Shown here: positions 50,631 through 63,772 of the stretch, piece by piece
Numbering within the stretch: the first letter of the stretch is position 1
How the letters are laid out: each line of letters opens with the position of its first letter
NCBI RefSeq assembly: GCF_031755915.1
Contig: NC_083388.1
Coordinates: forward strand, 3,479,501-3,543,500
Direction: 5' to 3'
DNA from: Ziziphus jujuba
Taxonomy: Eukaryota; Streptophyta; Magnoliopsida; Rosales; Rhamnaceae
Length of the DNA stretch: 64,000 nucleotides
Notes under the pieces: generated by a model
Told to the model about the DNA's origin: nothing
What the model saw: the letters and a program-made list of their open reading frames with translations, nothing else
The model's database searches: none
Translations under genes and position numbers: made by a program

Positions 50631-50995
50631 TTCAACAGTTGCCATACTGGTGAGATCCACATTTTATGCTTCTTTTTATATTTTGCCATACAGGTGTCAG
50701 GGGTTGTGGTATGGCATGCATTATGGTTATGATGACTTACAGTATGGTAAGGATAGAGTTGGTGTACTTTATACAAAATTCTGGACTTCATTATTATACT
50801 TCAGAAAAGACTTTGCCTTATCATATAAGTAAAGATTTTGATTTATAATATTTTAAAGCCTATTTCCTTGGTTTTCAGTATTTAAATGCCATTGGCTTTT
50901 TTTCTTTTCTATTTTTTTTTTTTTTATTTTCAGCTTTTCTCTCCCCCTACTCTCTTTATCAGTGACGATAAAGAACCTGAGGATTGTGTTATTCA
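50631..50995 (+). repeat. Leader module, first copy (upstream of the RPA1-like gene)
   Basis: Starts TTCAACAGTT and ends GTGTTATTCA. It is about 97 percent identical by eye to 57757-58112. Both copies keep a plausible leader exon: donor TACTG|GTGAGA, acceptor CATACAG|GTGTCAGG, donor AGTATG|GTAAGG and acceptor TTTTCAG|CTTTTCTC. It ends 387 bp before the RPA ATG. Confidence 0.93.
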
Positions 50996-51381
50996 CTACA
51001 AAATTGGTAACTTTAATTTTTTCCATTCCTTTGTCTTATTACTTAATTTCCTCGTGCATTTCAATTCTTTTGTGAGTTCATGAATTTCATTGTGCATGGA
51101 TCTTTGCATTTTTCATTGCTTTTATGTGCACATGCATATGATTTATATTTCAGTTCTTCGCCCAATATCACATATTGATATATGAAAAACCAACATGTAT
51201 TTATGCTAACAAAAGGACTAGCTTGTCTGCGTAGATTATCTCAAACATCCATTTTTTGAGAGCTCTAACAACTGCCAGAGCATCCGTGTTCCTCATAGTC
51301 AATGACTATGTCATCTATAATTTGGTTTATTTGATTCATAGTGATTTCATTTTATGTTTTTCTAAAATATAATATAGCAAA

Positions 51382-54300
51382 ATGGTTAGAGAAGTAAAGC
51401 TAACCAAGGATATTCAAGCTCAACAAAAAGGTTGGACAGTAAAAGTGGTGGTTATTTGGAAAGCAATGCCACGAGTTTCTAAATCAAGTCCAAACAAATA
51501 TCAAAGGTTAATCATAGCTGATGAAGAAGTAAGTTTATTTTGATAATATATTTATTTTGTATAATTTGTTTCATATATAACTCAATTTTAAGTCTCTTGT
51601 TTTTCTTATACAGGGTATAAGATCCAGGCCACAATATATGGTGGAGACATCCACATCTTCCGAGACACACTCATAATTGGGAAAAATTATTATATTTCTA
51701 ATGCTTGGGTTAAAGAAATTGGTGCACAATATCAGATTGTTCAAAATAATTTGCAATGGACTATAAATGGTCGAACCATTGTGGAAGAAGTAACTGGAGA
51801 TTCAGAGATAATTGTGCCTGCTGTTTACAGCTTTGTTCCGTTCTCACGACTACACACTTATATTGATTCTCTATCCCACATCGGTATGTTTGTCTATATA
51901 GTCAATTTGTTCAGCTATATTTTTATAACTTTTCATTTATATTTAATTCATCATGTGGACAAATTTCTAATGATCTATAACATTTTAATTAACTTTTGAA
52001 TTTGTTTATCATCAGATGTGATTGGAATAGCGATTGAAATCAAGCCAAAAAAGGAGATAATCACGAATAATGGCTTAGAGATTGTCCAAGAGATGACTTT
52101 GATGAATGATAAGTAAGTACTCCAAAAAAATAAAAATAATTATTAATTATTAAATAAGTTAATAAACATTTTTCTAAATTTTGATTTTAATTTTATGGAC
52201 AGTATGGATACTGTGATGCTTACCATGTGGAACCAATTTGTGAACAATGAATGTACTCAAATTTTGAATATTATGAATAGAAAACCAATCATTATTGGAT
52301 GTCGACTTAAAGTTAGCTCATATAATGGTATGTTTCCTTAATGACTACACTACAATTGATTTTATTTTTGAACAATTTTTATGTAATTAAAATAGTCAGC
52401 AATTTTCTAAATTAGTTTTTATTAATTCAATTTTTTACATGCATATATGTATTATTTATATCATCATACAGGTATCTCGCTTTCAACCAAATCCTCCAGT
52501 TCATTTGTTATTGAACCGGAGATACCACAAGCAGCTGCTTTATCAATTTGGTAAACTAATATTGGAGTTTAAATTTAGAACAATTTTTCTTGTATAAAAA
52601 ATAAAAATAGCAATAATTAATTTGAGCAATTACAGGTATAATGCTAATGCTGAAAAAGCCATGGACATAATATGTGGAAGGATTGGTCTTGAGACAAAGT
52701 CACTGTCTACACTTCCTTCTGCTGAGGACATCATTACCATTAAGATGATAGATAATCAACTTAATACGGTAAATTTCTTGACTATTATTTTGTTTATAAT
52801 TATTAACAACTATAATATTAAGATATGTTTGTACTTTTCATTATGTAAACAGAGGAGAAGTTTTTGGATCAATGGTCACATCAAAGTGACAAATTTGATT
52901 CAACCTTTTTGGTACTTAAGCTGTGAAAAATGCACAAAAGCAACTGGATATGAATTTGAACAGAGGTTTAACTGCTTGTATTGCAGACATGATCAAGTTA
53001 AAGCTATGCCAAGGTATGCATACAAATATTTGTTGTTGTTATTATTATTATTATTGTTATTATCGTCCAATTATGCAATCATCATTATATGATTGTAACT
53101 TACAACTACTGGGTTTTTTTCCCCATTAAAAACACACTAATTAATTATGCATGAAAAATTTATAATCAATGATATTATATTTTTCATCTCAGGTGTGAAA
53201 CATAAGATAAAGCTTTGATCTAAATGAATAGGACAAGAATAAAACAGAAAAAAGATATGATTATACCTTGCACTGATCGATTTGTACATTTGTTGAGCCC
53301 CATAGCAATCACCCCATTCTACAACTTTTGCTCATTTGTCAATATGCTGCATTTAAAAGCAAAAACAGGCTACATTATGATTGAGGATTGTGCTTGCTAG
53401 CCAAAATAACGAGATTTGTTGCAAGAAAAACTCCACTGTCTTTTGAGTATTTTCGGATATTTAGTTGCCATAATAATTGAGATCCACAAAAATTAATAAT
53501 TGAAATTAATCATCATTATTTGAAACTCAAAAATCAAACTTAAACAGAGATCGTGTTTAAGGATTGCAACACAAAACAAAGAAAAATAACAAAATGAGCC
53601 ATCTTTTATGTTAAGCATGTTCATTAGGAATTTTTATTTATAGTTTAGTAAGCAAAATATAGAACTCCATAAATTTTTGTTCTCTAAATACTTAGCTTAT
53701 CTTTGTCATATAGATTATTACTTCATCTACATTATTACTTCATCACCTTTTGTTGTAATCCATTAGGTTAATGCCTCAATCTTTGCCTCTGCTCTCTCCA
53801 CCCAGTGCCACTTCAATTTTGTATAATGTGAAATACTTTATTCAGTTATTGTATAAGACATTTCATATTATTTATTTTATGATTAATTATAACCTCTAAC
53901 TGGTAATTCTTCTTTTATTCAGGTGCCGAGTCATTGTTGATTTGATAGATGAGTCTTCATCATTGAATGCTACATTGTTCAGAAATCAAGTTGAAAAATT
54001 TCTTGGTTGCACTACATATGAGTTGATGAATAAATCTGATGGGGTAATATAATTCTTTTCATATGTGTTTTTGGAAATGACTGGTTAGTTTTAACTTGTT
54101 CTTTGAAAAAACATATATAAATGATGTAAATGCTTATGCGAGTACTAACTGTGAATCTTTCTTTTTTTTAGGATTATGTTAAAGATATTGAAAAAATTGC
54201 CACATTATCCAGTAGTCATAAGCTTCTAATTCAAGTTAAAGCATCTAAACATGAATATCGTGATATTACAAGATGGAAATACACAATCCTTTCTATTTGT

Positions 54301-54757
54301 GATACTATTTCAAAAGAAATCAACACATTAACACAAACAGATACTTCAAATGATGCTGAAGTTAGTCAAGTTTTAGAAATTGTTGAAGAGCAAAGTGGAA
54401 AATCATTAGGCATAACTGAATTGAGAGGTATGAACATGTTTGATACATTATATCCTAAGTGAAATTACATGAGCTTTTATTTAATGTTCTAATGCATATA
54501 TATTACAACTTTCAAAATCAGATATATCTGGAGGTGTTGACAATGCTAAGATAGAGCAAATGAGCAATGAAGATAAAGTCCTAGCTGATTTGGTTTCAAA
54601 GCCTATTGCAAGAAACAATGCAACAAAGAAACTAAAACTGATGATTTCCAAAAGTGCAGGTGAGGCAGATCCAATAGCGCTGAATCTTGAAAGTTCTCAT
54701 TTACAATTTGGTGAAGGGAGTAGGAAGCAGTTTGCCGAGCTTAAAGACAATGCTTAA
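51382..54757 (+). CDS. RPA1-like (replication protein A 70-kDa) single-strand DNA-binding protein of Helitron type
   Basis: Ten exons: 51382-51528, 51614-51883, 52016-52112, 52203-52327, 52472-52550, 52636-52768, 52853-53013, 53923-54043, 54172-54427 and 54522-54757, about 541 residues. Features are OB-fold DNA-binding domains at the N-terminus (KVVVIWKAMP, GDIHIFRDTLIIGKNYYISN, then IAIEIKPK) and a C-terminal OB fold with a zinc ribbon C-x2-C-x13-C-x2-C (CEKC ... CLYC), all as in the large subunit of RPA. Eight of nine junctions keep phase. The first does not: exon 1 ends on a full codon (GAA), while exon 2 must start with two bases of a codon. The coding total is one base short of a multiple of three, so a 1-bp deletion (or sequence error) is likely. 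Plant Helitrons commonly carry such genes, thought to help with single-stranded intermediates. Confidence 0.8.
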
Positions 54758-55323
54758 TTTGTTATCATGGGAACCATCTTTTTGTTAATGTGGACATGAT
54801 AGATTACTATCAGTTCATAAGTAGATTATTATCAGTCTTTTGTGAATTTATAGCATATTTAGACTATACTATGATAGTTACACTAATATTATTATTTTGT
54901 ACATTGCAAGATGTAATAAAAATTGATTTAGGTATAACCTAATACATTTCTATTAAATCTTGCAATTTATCTTAGGAAGATAGCAATGATGCTAAGATAG
55001 ATTCATCTATGACACAAGTATTTTATGACAACTTTTTGTTTAACGAAAGTAAAATAGTAATTATGAGTTTTTATGATTGTACTTATATTTCCTATGATCA
55101 TTTTTTATTTTTTGTGTTTCTTTTAGTTAATATATAAATCCATGAATAAATTAAATTTCATGATAATGGACCAGAATCAAAATAAATTGTTTATGTTTTC
55201 ATTAGTTTTAAAATTAATTTATTCTCACTAAATATCTAAAACATCTCAATATTGATTGGTGAATAAAAAACAAATAAAATTGAAAGGATGAAGCTAGAAT
55301 CTAATTACGAACAATAGTGGTTT

Positions 55324-55583
55324 TTGCTTTTTCAGATTTTCTGCTTTTCTAGATTTTCTGTTCATCTAAGAGTTGGTGATGCAAACCCGCCCGAGCTCGC
55401 ACCATCGACAACTCGTTGGGGTACTGATCCGATACAGATGAAGACTGGACCGATCATTAGGGCTCAAGCTAAAAGGTTTAAGGACAACCTTGCTTCCTTT
55501 ATCTAGAAAGTAATTCATTCTCAAAGGGGCGTGTCCATACCTGAAGATAAAAGACCTATTTTAAGTATTCAAGTGGTGGAGGC
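55324..55583 (+). pseudogene. Possible gypsy-type retrotransposon remnant
   Basis: A short open stretch gives GPIIRAQAKRFKDNL and neighbouring residues, resembling the PxTRARAKxxK phrase found near polyprotein ends in many plant LTR elements. No other retroelement domain is next to it. It directly precedes the first satellite module. Confidence 0.4.
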
Positions 55584-56575
55584 TGATACATCGAACACCC
55601 ATACATCGGATATTTTATATCGGACACCCATGTCTCGGACATCTGATCTTGGATTTCGGATATCGAAGCCTTGCCTCGGACATCTGATCTCGGACGAGTC
55701 TTGCCTCGGACATCGGATGCAACTTAGCTCGGCCAGACATAACTTAGCTGGACAGACATCAGTTAGTTCAGCCAGACACAACTTAGCTCGGCCAGACATT
55801 AGTTAGCTCGGCCAAACACAACTTAGCTCGGACAGACATCAGTTCGCTCGGCCAGACACAACTTAGCTCGGACAGACATCAGTTAGCTCGGCCAGACACA
55901 ACTTAGCTCGGACAGACACTAGTTAGTTCGGCCAGACACAACTTAGCTCGGACAGACATCAGTTAGGTCGGCCAGACACAACTTAGCTCGGACAGACATC
56001 AGTTAGGTCGGCCAGACACAACTTAGCTCGGACAGACATCAGTTAGCTCGGCCAGACACAACTTAGCTCGGCCAGACACAACTTAGCTCGGACAGACACA
56101 ACTTAGCTCGGACAGACATCAGTTAGCTCGGCCAGACACAACTTAGCTCGGCCAGACACAACTTAGCTCGGACAGACACAACTTAGCTCGATCAGACACA
56201 ACTTAGCTCGGACAGACATCAGTTAGCTCGGCCAAATACAACTTAGCTCGGATAGACACAACTTAGCTCGGACAAACACCAGTTAGTTCGGCCAGACACA
56301 ACTTAGCTCGGGCAGACATCAGTTAGCTCGGCCAGACACAACTTATCTCGGACAGACATCAGTTAGCTCGGCCAGACACAACTTAGCTCGGACAAACATC
56401 CGTTAGCTCGGCCAGACACAACTTAGCTTGGACAGACACAAGTTAGCTCGGCCAGATACAACTTAGTTCGGACAGACATCAGTTAGCTCGGCCAAACACA
56501 AGTTATCTCAGACAGACATCAGTTAGCTCGGATAGGCCATAAGTTAGCTCAGACATCAGGCACACATAAGTTAGC
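55584..56575. repeat. Satellite module 1: 137-bp leader plus 20/40-bp tandem array
   Basis: Leader 55584-55720 (GATACATCG..., rich in CGGACATC and GATCTCGGAC) is followed by an array to about 56575. The array unit is 40 bp made of two related 20-mers, ACTTAGCTCGGACAGACATC and AGTTAGCTCGGCCAGACACA. From 55801 to 56540 the register is exactly 20 bp with no insertion or deletion (37 consecutive units). It closes with the phrase GGATAGGCCATAAGTTAGCTC then GACATCAGGCA, also found at the end of module 2. No frame stays open through it. Confidence 0.95.
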
Positions 56576-57756
56576 TCGATTGAAGAAATAATTCCGCCTA
56601 AATATCAAAGTCAACTCGTTACCTAATTTGCGATTGATTTTGTATGGGAAGTTGAATCTTTCCTCTCCTGTGCATTCTTCATTCCTCCTTCCATTGAAGC
56701 TCAAATTCACCCAAAAAAAAAAAAAAAAAAAAACAGAAGTGAAGAAAAGAAAAATAACTCTGGGATGTGCTTCAAGGTCGCTTGGGTCATCTGGTGAGTG
56801 TATATTATATTTTATTTTTTCTTTCTTTCCTTATTTATTCTTCCTTCCTTCTCAACAATCCTCTGTGGTCTCTCTCTCTCTAATGGGCTTTCCATTTTCC
56901 ACCAAAATCTATATTCTCTTCCTATATGTTCATGTATAGATTGGGTTTTTTTTCTGCCTTTCAATTTGGACCAAGTTTATTTATCTGTTTCAATTTTAGA
57001 GAAAATAAGATTAGGATTTGTATTTTATTTGTTTGTTATTGGAAGCCGTGTAAACCTTTTAGTTGGTTCTGGAATTCAGTATTGTTTCAATGTAGTCATT
57101 AACTTGGAATCTATTGATCATATTTGATAAGCTTGGTGAAATTGTTAAAGAATTTTGGGTTATGATTTATCTTATTTATGAATGTAGAGACAATGAAACC
57201 CCAAATAGGGTGATCAAGGTTTTCCATGTGTTGTTGTGTGGAAATAAAATATCCTATTTCTTTAGTCTACTTTTCTCTTTTTTCTTTTTTCTTTTTTTTT
57301 CTCCAAAGAAAATGTCTGTTACCCAAAAAAAAAAAAATTCTAATATGTGCTTGCATATATGGAATTTGATTCATTCACATAAAAATTAATATATATATAT
57401 ATATATATACTATGATACTGATTTGATCCAATATGTATAAAAAAATAAATGTAAAATGAAAAAATAATTTATGTTTTGATGTGTATATAAATATGTGCAT
57501 ACAATATATATATATATATATATATGATTTTCAAAGTAAATTAAAAAAAATAAATATTTTTGTTGAATATTTTATCATATGTGAGATGTAGTAAATTTTC
57601 ACTTTAAATATTAAATAAATTTCTGTTAAATGGACTGGACTTTTTTGTTAATAAATAATGGATTGGACTTACTCCAACTATTGCTTTGCATTAGCCTTTT
57701 ATCTTTTATCTATTACGTTAATTAAAATCCTTGAATGTTCCATCACATATTTGATC
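56576..57756. other. Spacer between satellite module 1 and the second leader
   Basis: No protein gene. It contains poly(A) at 56713-56733, a strong donor-like site GGGTCATCTG|GTGAGTG near 56792, and AT tracts at 57390-57408 and 57506-57525. The donor suggests a further upstream leader exon of the Rep-helicase transcript, which I infer only. Confidence 0.45.
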
Positions 57757-58112
57757 TTCAACAGTTGTCATACTGGTGAGATCCACATTTTATGCTTCTT
57801 TTTTTATTTTGTCATACAGGTGTCAGGGGTTGTGGTATGGCATGCATTATGGTTATGATGACTTACAGTATGGTAAGGATAGAGTTGGTGTACTTTATAC
57901 AAAATTCTGGACTTCATTATTGTACTTCATAAAGGACTTTGACTTACCATGTAAGTAAAGATTTTGATTTATAATATTTTAAAGCCTATTTCCTTGGTTT
58001 TCAGTATTTAAATGCCATTGGCTTTTTTTCTTTTCTATTTTTTTTTTCAGCTTTTCTCTCCCCCTACTCTCTTTATCAGTGACGACAAAGAACCTGAGGA
58101 TTGTGTTATTCA
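57757..58112 (+). repeat. Leader module, second copy (upstream of the Rep-helicase gene)
   Basis: Near-identical direct repeat of 50631-50995, 7126 bp downstream; differences are about ten substitutions and a shorter poly(T). The same potential splice sites are kept. It ends 243 bp before the Rep-helicase ATG. Confidence 0.93.
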
Positions 58113-58355
58113 GGTATTTATACATTTGGCCTTACTTTTTAGGTGTTTTTTTTTTAAATAAAAAATTAGCAAGTGTGGTTTTCTTTAAATAAAAAATAGA
58201 AGTTTTTTTTTTCTTTGCTAATGTCTCTGTAAACATTTTGTTTTTTAGGTGTTCGTTGTTGCTATAGCTTAAATTTGGCCTCACTTTTGTTTATTAGAGA
58301 GTTTGGTAAGCTTGTATATATTTTCAGTTCTAATTTATCATTGATAGGTGAGAGT

Positions 58356-61300
58356 ATGGAAAAACAAAAACAAAATCAACAAAAATATGATAGTATGTCA
58401 AATGCTAAAAGAGAAGAAAAAAATAAAAAACGAAGAGAGAAAAGGCTATTACGTAATGAATTACTAAACATAAATGTTAGACGAGACTGTTTATTTTTGA
58501 AAACTTCATTTGTTGAATGTCACAGTAATAACATTGGAAATACATCTGAAGCAATGATAGGTGTTGATGAAGGAAGAAGAAAAGAAGATAATTTAGGAAT
58601 AGAAAACACCTATTCTAAAAAGAGCAAGACAAATGGTATGCATATAAAAGATAATGATAATTTAGTAATAGTTAATAAGAAGGAAGAACAATTAAGAAAA
58701 AGAAGAGAAAGATATGCAAAAAAATCGAAAGGGAAAAAAAACTAATTAATAAGCAACAAACCAAAGAAGGAAATGCACATAATGAAGTGTTAAAAATTAT
58801 ATATTTAGGATCTTCATCAAATCAGGTTGGTATTAATGATGCAGAAAATTTACCCATTGGATATGTAACTAAGAGTGGCATAGTTAATGCACATTTGAAA
58901 AATCAAATTGAAAATGAGTCATTAATATCTAATAAAGGAACAAGTGTTTGTAAGAAAAGAAAGCAACGAAAAAACATTTTGAAAGAAATAGTTAGTAGTG
59001 TGCATGTTCTATCAAATCCTACATTTTGTAATCATTGCAATGCTAAAATATTACAATATGAACCCAAGGGATTTTGTTGTTCAAATGGATAAGTTTTATT
59101 GGTTCATAATAAAATGCCTATTGAGTTGTATGAATTATTTACTTTAGATGCTAAAGAAGCAAAAGAATTTAGAAAATATGTTAGAACCTACAATAATACA
59201 TTTGCTTTCACTTCTTTTGGTGTCAAATATGATAAACAACTTTGTATGAGAAATAAAGGTATTTACACTTTTCGTGTACAAGGACAGGTCTATCATTACA
59301 TAAATGAATTGTTACCTATGGATAAGCAACCATCATATCTACAATTATATTTTTACGACACTGAACATGAGTTAGAAAATCGTCTTCGTTGTTCTAATTC
59401 AATGAATTTAATGTTGCTACAAAAAATAACCAATATTCTTTCTGTGAATCCTTATGTAAAGTTTTTTCGAAGCTTGAAAGATATTGAAAATTTACAAAAT
59501 TATTCTATTCATATCAAATCTGATGTAGGATTAGATCAGAGAGTGTATAATCTTCCCACTGCATCTCAAGTAGCTGCCATATGGATAGAAGATATGAATT
59601 CTGAAAATAGAAATCGTGAAATTGTTGTGTATAATCAAGCTGGATATAGTCATAAAATAGAATACTATTTTGGTTGTTATGATGCATTACAATATCCTTT
59701 GATATTTCCTTTTGGAGATGCTGGTTGGCATCAAGGAATAAAAAAAATTAACAAAAAAAATAGACAATCATATTGTGAAGGTCAATTTTTGACCAATGTG
59801 ACTGAAATGGATTCTGTTGTAGACATGCTTGATAAGGAAACAGAAGGTGTATTTTTTTTTTTTTTTAAACAACAGAATTTATGTATGTATATATATTTTC
59901 AATAGTCCTGCTAACTTATCTTCTTTGCAATTTTTCTACAGTGATGGGAATGAAGAAGAAAAGAAATAGCGTTTCATGTCGTGAGTATTATTCTTATAAG
60001 TTGCAAATTAGATCACTAAATGATTCGATGATTTTGCATATAGGACGTCTTTTGCAACAATTTGTTGGAGATATGTATGTAAAATTAGAAACTTCTAGGC
60101 TTGATTATTTTAGAAAAAATCAAACTGAAATTCGTGCTGAATTGTATCAAGGAATTATGGATAGTGTTGATGTTGGAGAAACTAGGGGCATAAAAGTTGG
60201 TCGAAGAATTATATTGCCTTCTACTTTTATTGGTGGTCCTAGAGATATGCGTAGAAGGTACATGGATGCAATGACTTTAGTTCAAATATTTGGAAAGCCA
60301 GATATTTTCCTTACTATGACATGCAATCCAAATTGGATAGAAATTAAACAAGAATTGATAAAAAATGAGGAAGCACAAAATAGACCAAATTTAGTTTCAC
60401 GTGTGTTTAGAGCTAAATTAGAAGAGTTGAAGAAAGATCTTTTTAAAGATGAAATTTTTGGTCCAGTAGCTGCACATGTACATGTAATTGAATTTCAAAA
60501 AAGAGGTTTACCACATGCTCATATATTAATCATTTTAAAATCTAATTCAAAGTTACTATGTCCCGATATATTTGATAAGATTGTATGTGCTGAAATACCA
60601 AATAAGAATGGTAATTTACATTTATTTTCTGCTGTAAAAAAACACATGATGCATGGACCTTGTGGAAAATTTAATCCTAAAAACATATGTATGAAAAAAG
60701 ATGGTACTTGTAAAAATAAATTCCCTATGTCATTTACATCAAAAACTGTTTTAGGGAAAAATTCTTTTCCATTGTATAGAAGACGTGATGATGGTTGTAA
60801 AGTTAAGGTTAGAAGATCTGTTCTAGATAATCGATGGGTGGTTCCTTACAATCCTTATCTGCTTGCAAAGTTTGACTGCCACATAAATGTTGAAATATGT
60901 TCTACAATAAAGACTGTTAAATATTTATATAAATATATATACAAAGGACATGATAAAGTTGCAATGAATATAAAGTCATTTAAAAATGATGAAGATATTG
61001 ATGAAATACATAGTTTTCAGTCTGCTAGATGGATATCACCGCCTGAAGCGATGTGGAGAATTTATGGCTTTTCTTTAAATGAAATGCATCCACATGTAAT
61101 GACATTACAAATTCATTTGGAAAATAAGCAAATGATGAGTTTCAAGAATTCTGTTAATTTACAATCTGTTGTGAATAATGATTTCTTTGCAAAAACTATG
61201 CTTACTGAATATTTTGTTATGAATCGTGTAAAGGTAAACAGTAGACAATTATTATATAGGGAGTTTCCTGCACATTATGTTTGGTCCTCCCAATTTAAAA

Positions 61301-63263
61301 CTTGGAATATACGCAAACGGTGTGATGTTGTTGGTAGAATTGTAAATGTGAATCCATTTGATCATGAGAGGTATTATCTAAGATTATTATTAAATCATGT
61401 TAGGGGAGCCACATCTTTTGATGATCTTAAATGTGTAAATGGTGTTCAATGCTTATCATATCGTGATGCAGCTTTGTTGCATGGTCTATTAGAATCTGAT
61501 AATGGTTTTGAGTTATGCTTGGAGGAAGCGTCTTTGTACCAAATGCCTTATAGTTTACGAAGGTTGTTTGCTACTTTATTAGTATATTGTAGTCCAAGTA
61601 ATCCGAGAGATTTATGGATTAAATATGAGAAAGCATTATCTGATGATTTTAAATATTTAAATTATAGTGATAGAGTTAAAAGATCAAAAGTTTTAGGACA
61701 TATTAACATTATCCTGGAATCAATGGGAAAAACTTTAGCTGATTATGATCTTTTGGAATTTGACATTGATGACAATGATATTCATGATGATAATAGAGAA
61801 ATTAGTGAGCAATTATCGATTGTTATAAATGATGATGATATTGCATGTGCACAGTCTTTAAATATTGAACAAAAATATGCATACGAACAAATATTAGATA
61901 AAGTGTTCTCTAAAGTACCTGGTTTGTTTTTCATTGATGGCCCTAGTGGAAGTAGAAAAACTTTCTTATATAAAACAATTCTTGCTGCTGTTAGATCAAA
62001 AGGTTTAATTGCCCTTGCTACAGCATATTCAGGAGTTGCAGCTTCCATTTTACCTGGTGGAAGAACAGCTCATTCCAGGTTTAAAATTCCTTTAGTGATG
62101 GAAGAACATAATACATGTCATGTTAGTAAACAATCAGGATTAGCGAAATTTATGAAAGATGCAAGTTTAATAGTATGGGATGAAGCTCCGATGGTAAAAA
62201 AGGAAGCAATTGAATCATTAGATAAGATGTTACAAGATATAAATGAATGTGATTTGTTATTTGGTGGTAAAGTAGTTGTTTTTTGTGGGGATTTTAGACA
62301 AGTTCTTCCTGTAGTTCCAAAAGGTACTAGAGAAGAAGTTATAAATTCATCTTTAGTTTATTCATATTATGGCCAAAATTACATAAAATAAAATTAAGTC
62401 AAAATATGCGAGCTCAATTTGATCCTTTATTTAGTCAATATTTGTTACGCATTGGTGATGGAGTTGAAGAATATATTCATGATGATTATATTAAATTGCC
62501 ATGTCAAATGATTGTTCCAAATGTTGATAAAGAAGATGCATTGGATAACTTAATTAATGTATTTCTTGAAATTGAAAAGTATGCTGAAAACTTAGATTTT
62601 ATGATAAATAGAGCTATTTTAACACCTAAAAATGATTATGTGGATCAAATTAATAATGTCTTAATAAATAGATTTGTAGGTGATACAATAACATATTATA
62701 GTTATGATGAATGTTTAGATAAAAGTCAACAAGATATTCATGAAGATTTCTTGAATATGTTAGTGCCCAATGGATTTCCTCCACATGAATTAAGATTAAA
62801 AGTAAATTGTCCAGTTATACTATTAAGGAATATTAATCCTTCTGAAGGGCTATGCAATGGAACAAGATTAATTTGTCGTAGATTTGATCAAAATGTGATA
62901 GATGCTGAAATTAGTGTTGGAGAATATCGAGGAAAAAGAGTTTTCTTACCTAGAATTCCATTTATGCCAATAGAAAATGTAAAAGATGTCTTACATTTTA
63001 AACGTAAACAATTTCCAATACGATTATGTTTTGCAATGACAATTAATAAAGCTCAAGGACAAACATTAGACTATGTTGGTGTATATTTACCGGAACCAGT
63101 TTTTTCTCATGGTCAGTTATATGTGGCTTTGTCTAGAGCAAAGATGGGACAATGTATAACAATTTTGAATATTATGCCTTCAATAGATGAATTAGATTAT
63201 ACATTGACCAAAAATGTTGTATTTCATGAATTGTTAAGTTTAGTAAATTCTTCAAATAGGTAA
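58356..63263 (+). pseudogene. Helitron Rep-helicase (RepHel), disrupted
   Basis: Starts MEKQKQNQQKYDSM with a basic, Lys/Arg-rich N-terminus. The Helitron N-terminal domain follows. Rep motifs are FLTMTCNPNW, the HUH block EFQKRGLPHAHILIIL and the two-tyrosine block YLYKYIYKGHD. A Pif1-family helicase comes next: Walker B IVWDEAPM, CGDFRQVLPV, TINKAQGQTLDYVGVYL and YVALSRAKMG. Damage: a 1-bp loss in an A-run near 58739; a TAA at 59090-59092 where family members have Gln (CAA); a 1-bp loss near 62368; and Walker A reading GPSGSRKT, where GK has become RK (AGA for GGA). A 95-bp intron (59847-59941) is plausible. A last donor at 63260 and acceptor ending at 63389 would add one codon and a stop. 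Family function is rolling-circle transposition by nicking and unwinding; this copy should not make it. Confidence 0.93.
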
Positions 63264-63420
63264 GCTCAATGTATGTTACTTATATTATTGATGTAATTTT
63301 TATTTATTTATTTATTTTAAATTTTCTGATCATTTTTTATATATTTGAAATCATGCTTTTGAACATATATGATTGTTTTGTTTTTTTAGGGGTTGAGGTC
63401 AATTCCATTAGAACATATAT

Positions 63421-63770
63421 GATACATCGGACACCCATACATCGGATATTTTATATCGAACACCCATGTCTCGGAGATCTGATCTCGGACTTCGGATATC
63501 GGAGCCTTGCCTCGGACATCTGATCTCGGACGAGTCTTGCCTCGGACATCGGATGTAACTTAGCTCGGCCAGACACAACTTAGCTCGGACAGACATCAAT
63601 TAGTTCAGCCAGACACAACTTAGCTCGGACAGACATCAATTAGCTCGGCCAGACACAACTTAGTTCGGACAGACATCGGTTAGCTCGGCCAAACACAAGT
63701 TAGCTCAGACAAACATCAGTTAGCCCGGATAGGCCATAAGTTAGCTCGGACATCAGGCAGACATCAACAC
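63421..63770. repeat. Satellite module 2: leader plus short array
   Basis: Leader at 63421-63555 matches 55584-55720 closely, starting with the same GATACATCG. It is followed by about 10 of the 20-bp units and the same closing phrase (GGATAGGCCATAAGTTAGCTC). It begins about 160 bp after the Rep-helicase stop codon. Confidence 0.93.
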
Positions 63771-63772
63771 TA

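Noticed and set aside
50666..50848. Open frames inside the leader module as a protein gene
   Set aside because: They end quickly, are not recognised, and the conserved features are splice sites rather than codons. A non-coding leader fits better.
55721..56575. Regular short repeats resembling a CRISPR array
   Set aside because: Repeats are directly adjacent with no unique spacers, and the setting is a plant nuclear transposon region. It is a tandem satellite.
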